Assembly (NCBI GenBank): GCA_937910975.1
Contig: CALEMZ010000342.1
Coordinates: 1 to 6,609 of the forward strand
Source of the DNA: an uncultured Pseudorhodobacter sp.
Lineage (GTDB): Bacteria > Pseudomonadota > Alphaproteobacteria > Rhodobacterales > Rhodobacteraceae
DNA length: 6,609 nt
Reading direction: 5' to 3'
The number at the start of each line of letters is the position of its first letter. Position 1 is the first letter of the stretch. The translations under genes were made by a program, and so were the position numbers. Shown one piece after another: positions 5,977 to 6,609 of this stretch. Below the pieces are notes generated by a model, which ran no database searches, had not been told where the DNA came from, and was given only the letters and a program-made list of their open reading frames with translations.

Positions 5977-6609
5977 AAAAAGCTGCGTCGAACCTCTGGG
6001 TCCTCCATCAGCGCCTTTCCGGTATCGGTGAATCGATTGGCACCTTGCACCAGAACATAGCCCTTATGGGCGATCTCCAAAGCTTGCCTTGCGTTTTGTT
6101 CAACCATCAAAATGGAGATGCCTGAGCGCGCAACCTCAATGATCCGGTCAAAAAGCTCATCCATCACGATGGGCGAGACCCCTGCGGTCGGCTCATCAAG
6201 CATCAAAACCTTGGGCTGGGTCATTAGCGCGCGACCCACGGCCACCTGCTGGCGCTGCCCGCCTGAAAGCTCGCCCGCCGCCTGAAACCGCTTTTCCTTG
6301 AGGATCGGAAACAGATCATAAACCTGTGCCATTGTGCCTTCGATATCATCGCGGCGTAAAAACGCGCCCATCTCGAGATTTTCTTGCACAGTCATTGAGG
6401 TGAAGATGTTTGCGGTCTGCGGCACGAAAGCCATTCCCCTGGCCACGCGGTCTTGCGGTGAGAGGGTGGTGATATCCTCGCCTTGCAGTTTCACATGGCC
6501 AGCGCGCAGCTTAAGCATGCCAAACACCGCCTTCATCGCGGTAGATTTGCCAGCACCATTGGGGCCGACGATCACGGCGATCTCGCCTTTTTCCACGGCA
6601 ATCGTGCAA
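5967..6609 (-). CDS. livF: Branched-chain amino acid-type ABC transporter ATP-binding protein LivF (5' partial)
   Basis: Cytoplasmic ATPase of the importer, cut by the right window edge. The reading frame continues upstream of the GTG codon at 6596 (CTIA precedes VEKGEI), so that GTG is an internal valine. By comparison with LivF proteins of about 235 aa, some 20-30 N-terminal residues are missing. Counting from 6596: Walker A GPNGAGKST at 11-19, Q-loop VPQ with Q60, ABC signature LSGGQRQQ at 110-117, Walker B VLMLDEP at 130-136, and MVEQNA at 164-169, where Gln167 takes the switch-histidine position, as is normal for LivF. The compact form and LSGGQRQQ/VEQNA pattern favour LivF over LivG, which has an extra C-terminal segment. 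It is first of the visible minus-strand genes and is followed four bases later by livH. LivG and a periplasmic binding protein are expected nearby but are not in the window. Confidence 0.95.
   Translation of the reverse strand, partial: CTIAVEKGEIAVIVGPNGAGKSTAMKAVFGMLKLRAGHVKLQGEDITTLSPQDRVARGMAFVPQTANIFTSMTVQENLEMGAFLRRDDIEGTMAQVYDLFPILKEKRFQAAGELSGGQRQQVAVGRALMTQPKVLMLDEPTAGVSPIVMDELFDRIIEVARSGISILMVEQNARQALEIAHKGYVLVQGANRFTDTGKALMEDPEVRRSFLGG

Noticed and set aside
6038..6048. TGGCAC...TTGC resembling a sigma-54 -24/-12 promoter
   Set aside because: The two parts are separated by one base instead of about five, and the site is inside the livF coding region.
5967..6596. livF starting at the GTG codon at 6596
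   Set aside because: The residues before it (CTIA) match the end of the usual LivF N-terminal strand, and the frame is open to the edge, so the gene is cut by the window rather than starting there.

Overview
The window (6,609 bp, GC-rich, tightly packed) looks like chromosomal DNA from an alphaproteobacterium, most likely a Rhodobacterales/Roseobacter-type bacterium. This rests on codon use, on protein style (DctD-like regulators, long GcvT-fused flavin dehydrogenases and branched-chain-type ABC transporters are typical of that group) and on gene density. It is an inference from reading, not a database result. No rRNA, tRNA, CRISPR array, insertion sequence or phage gene is visible.

Left part (1-917, + strand): the C-terminal two thirds or so of a DctD/NtrC-type AAA+ transcription regulator, cut by the left window edge. 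It keeps Walker A, arginine-finger, sensor II and Fis-type helix-turn-helix motifs. It has lost the GAFTGA loop that contacts sigma-54, and its Walker B acidic pair is reversed (ED instead of DE). It is probably not a classical sigma-54 activator. It ends in a convergent intergenic region (918-1037) with two back-to-back hairpins, each apparently ending transcription of one of the converging genes.

Middle (1038-3461, - strand): a two-module flavoenzyme of about 807 aa, with an N-terminal DAO/FAD domain and a C-terminal GcvT-like folate domain, of the dimethylglycine/sarcosine dehydrogenase family. Upstream of it lies a 192-bp leader (3462-3653) with a GC-rich hairpin, a second C-run that could compete for the same G-run, a short perfect palindrome (CGACA-N5-TGTCG) and a weak possible promoter.

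Right part (3654-6609, - strand): livM, livH and the 5'-truncated livF, the two permeases and one ATPase of a branched-chain-amino-acid-type (HAAT) ABC importer. The genes are translationally coupled (4-bp gap livF/livH; ATGA overlap livH/livM). The second ATPase (livG) and the binding protein are not in the window and may lie beyond the right edge. The transcription order is livF-livH-livM and then the dehydrogenase. The simplest reading is an uptake-plus-demethylation locus: the transporter imports an amino acid or N-methylated glycine derivative, and the dehydrogenase oxidatively demethylates it, passing the one-carbon unit to tetrahydrofolate. The substrate cannot be read from sequence.

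No clearly new system is evident. The most unusual item is the regulator with the missing sigma-54 contact loop and altered Walker B motif.
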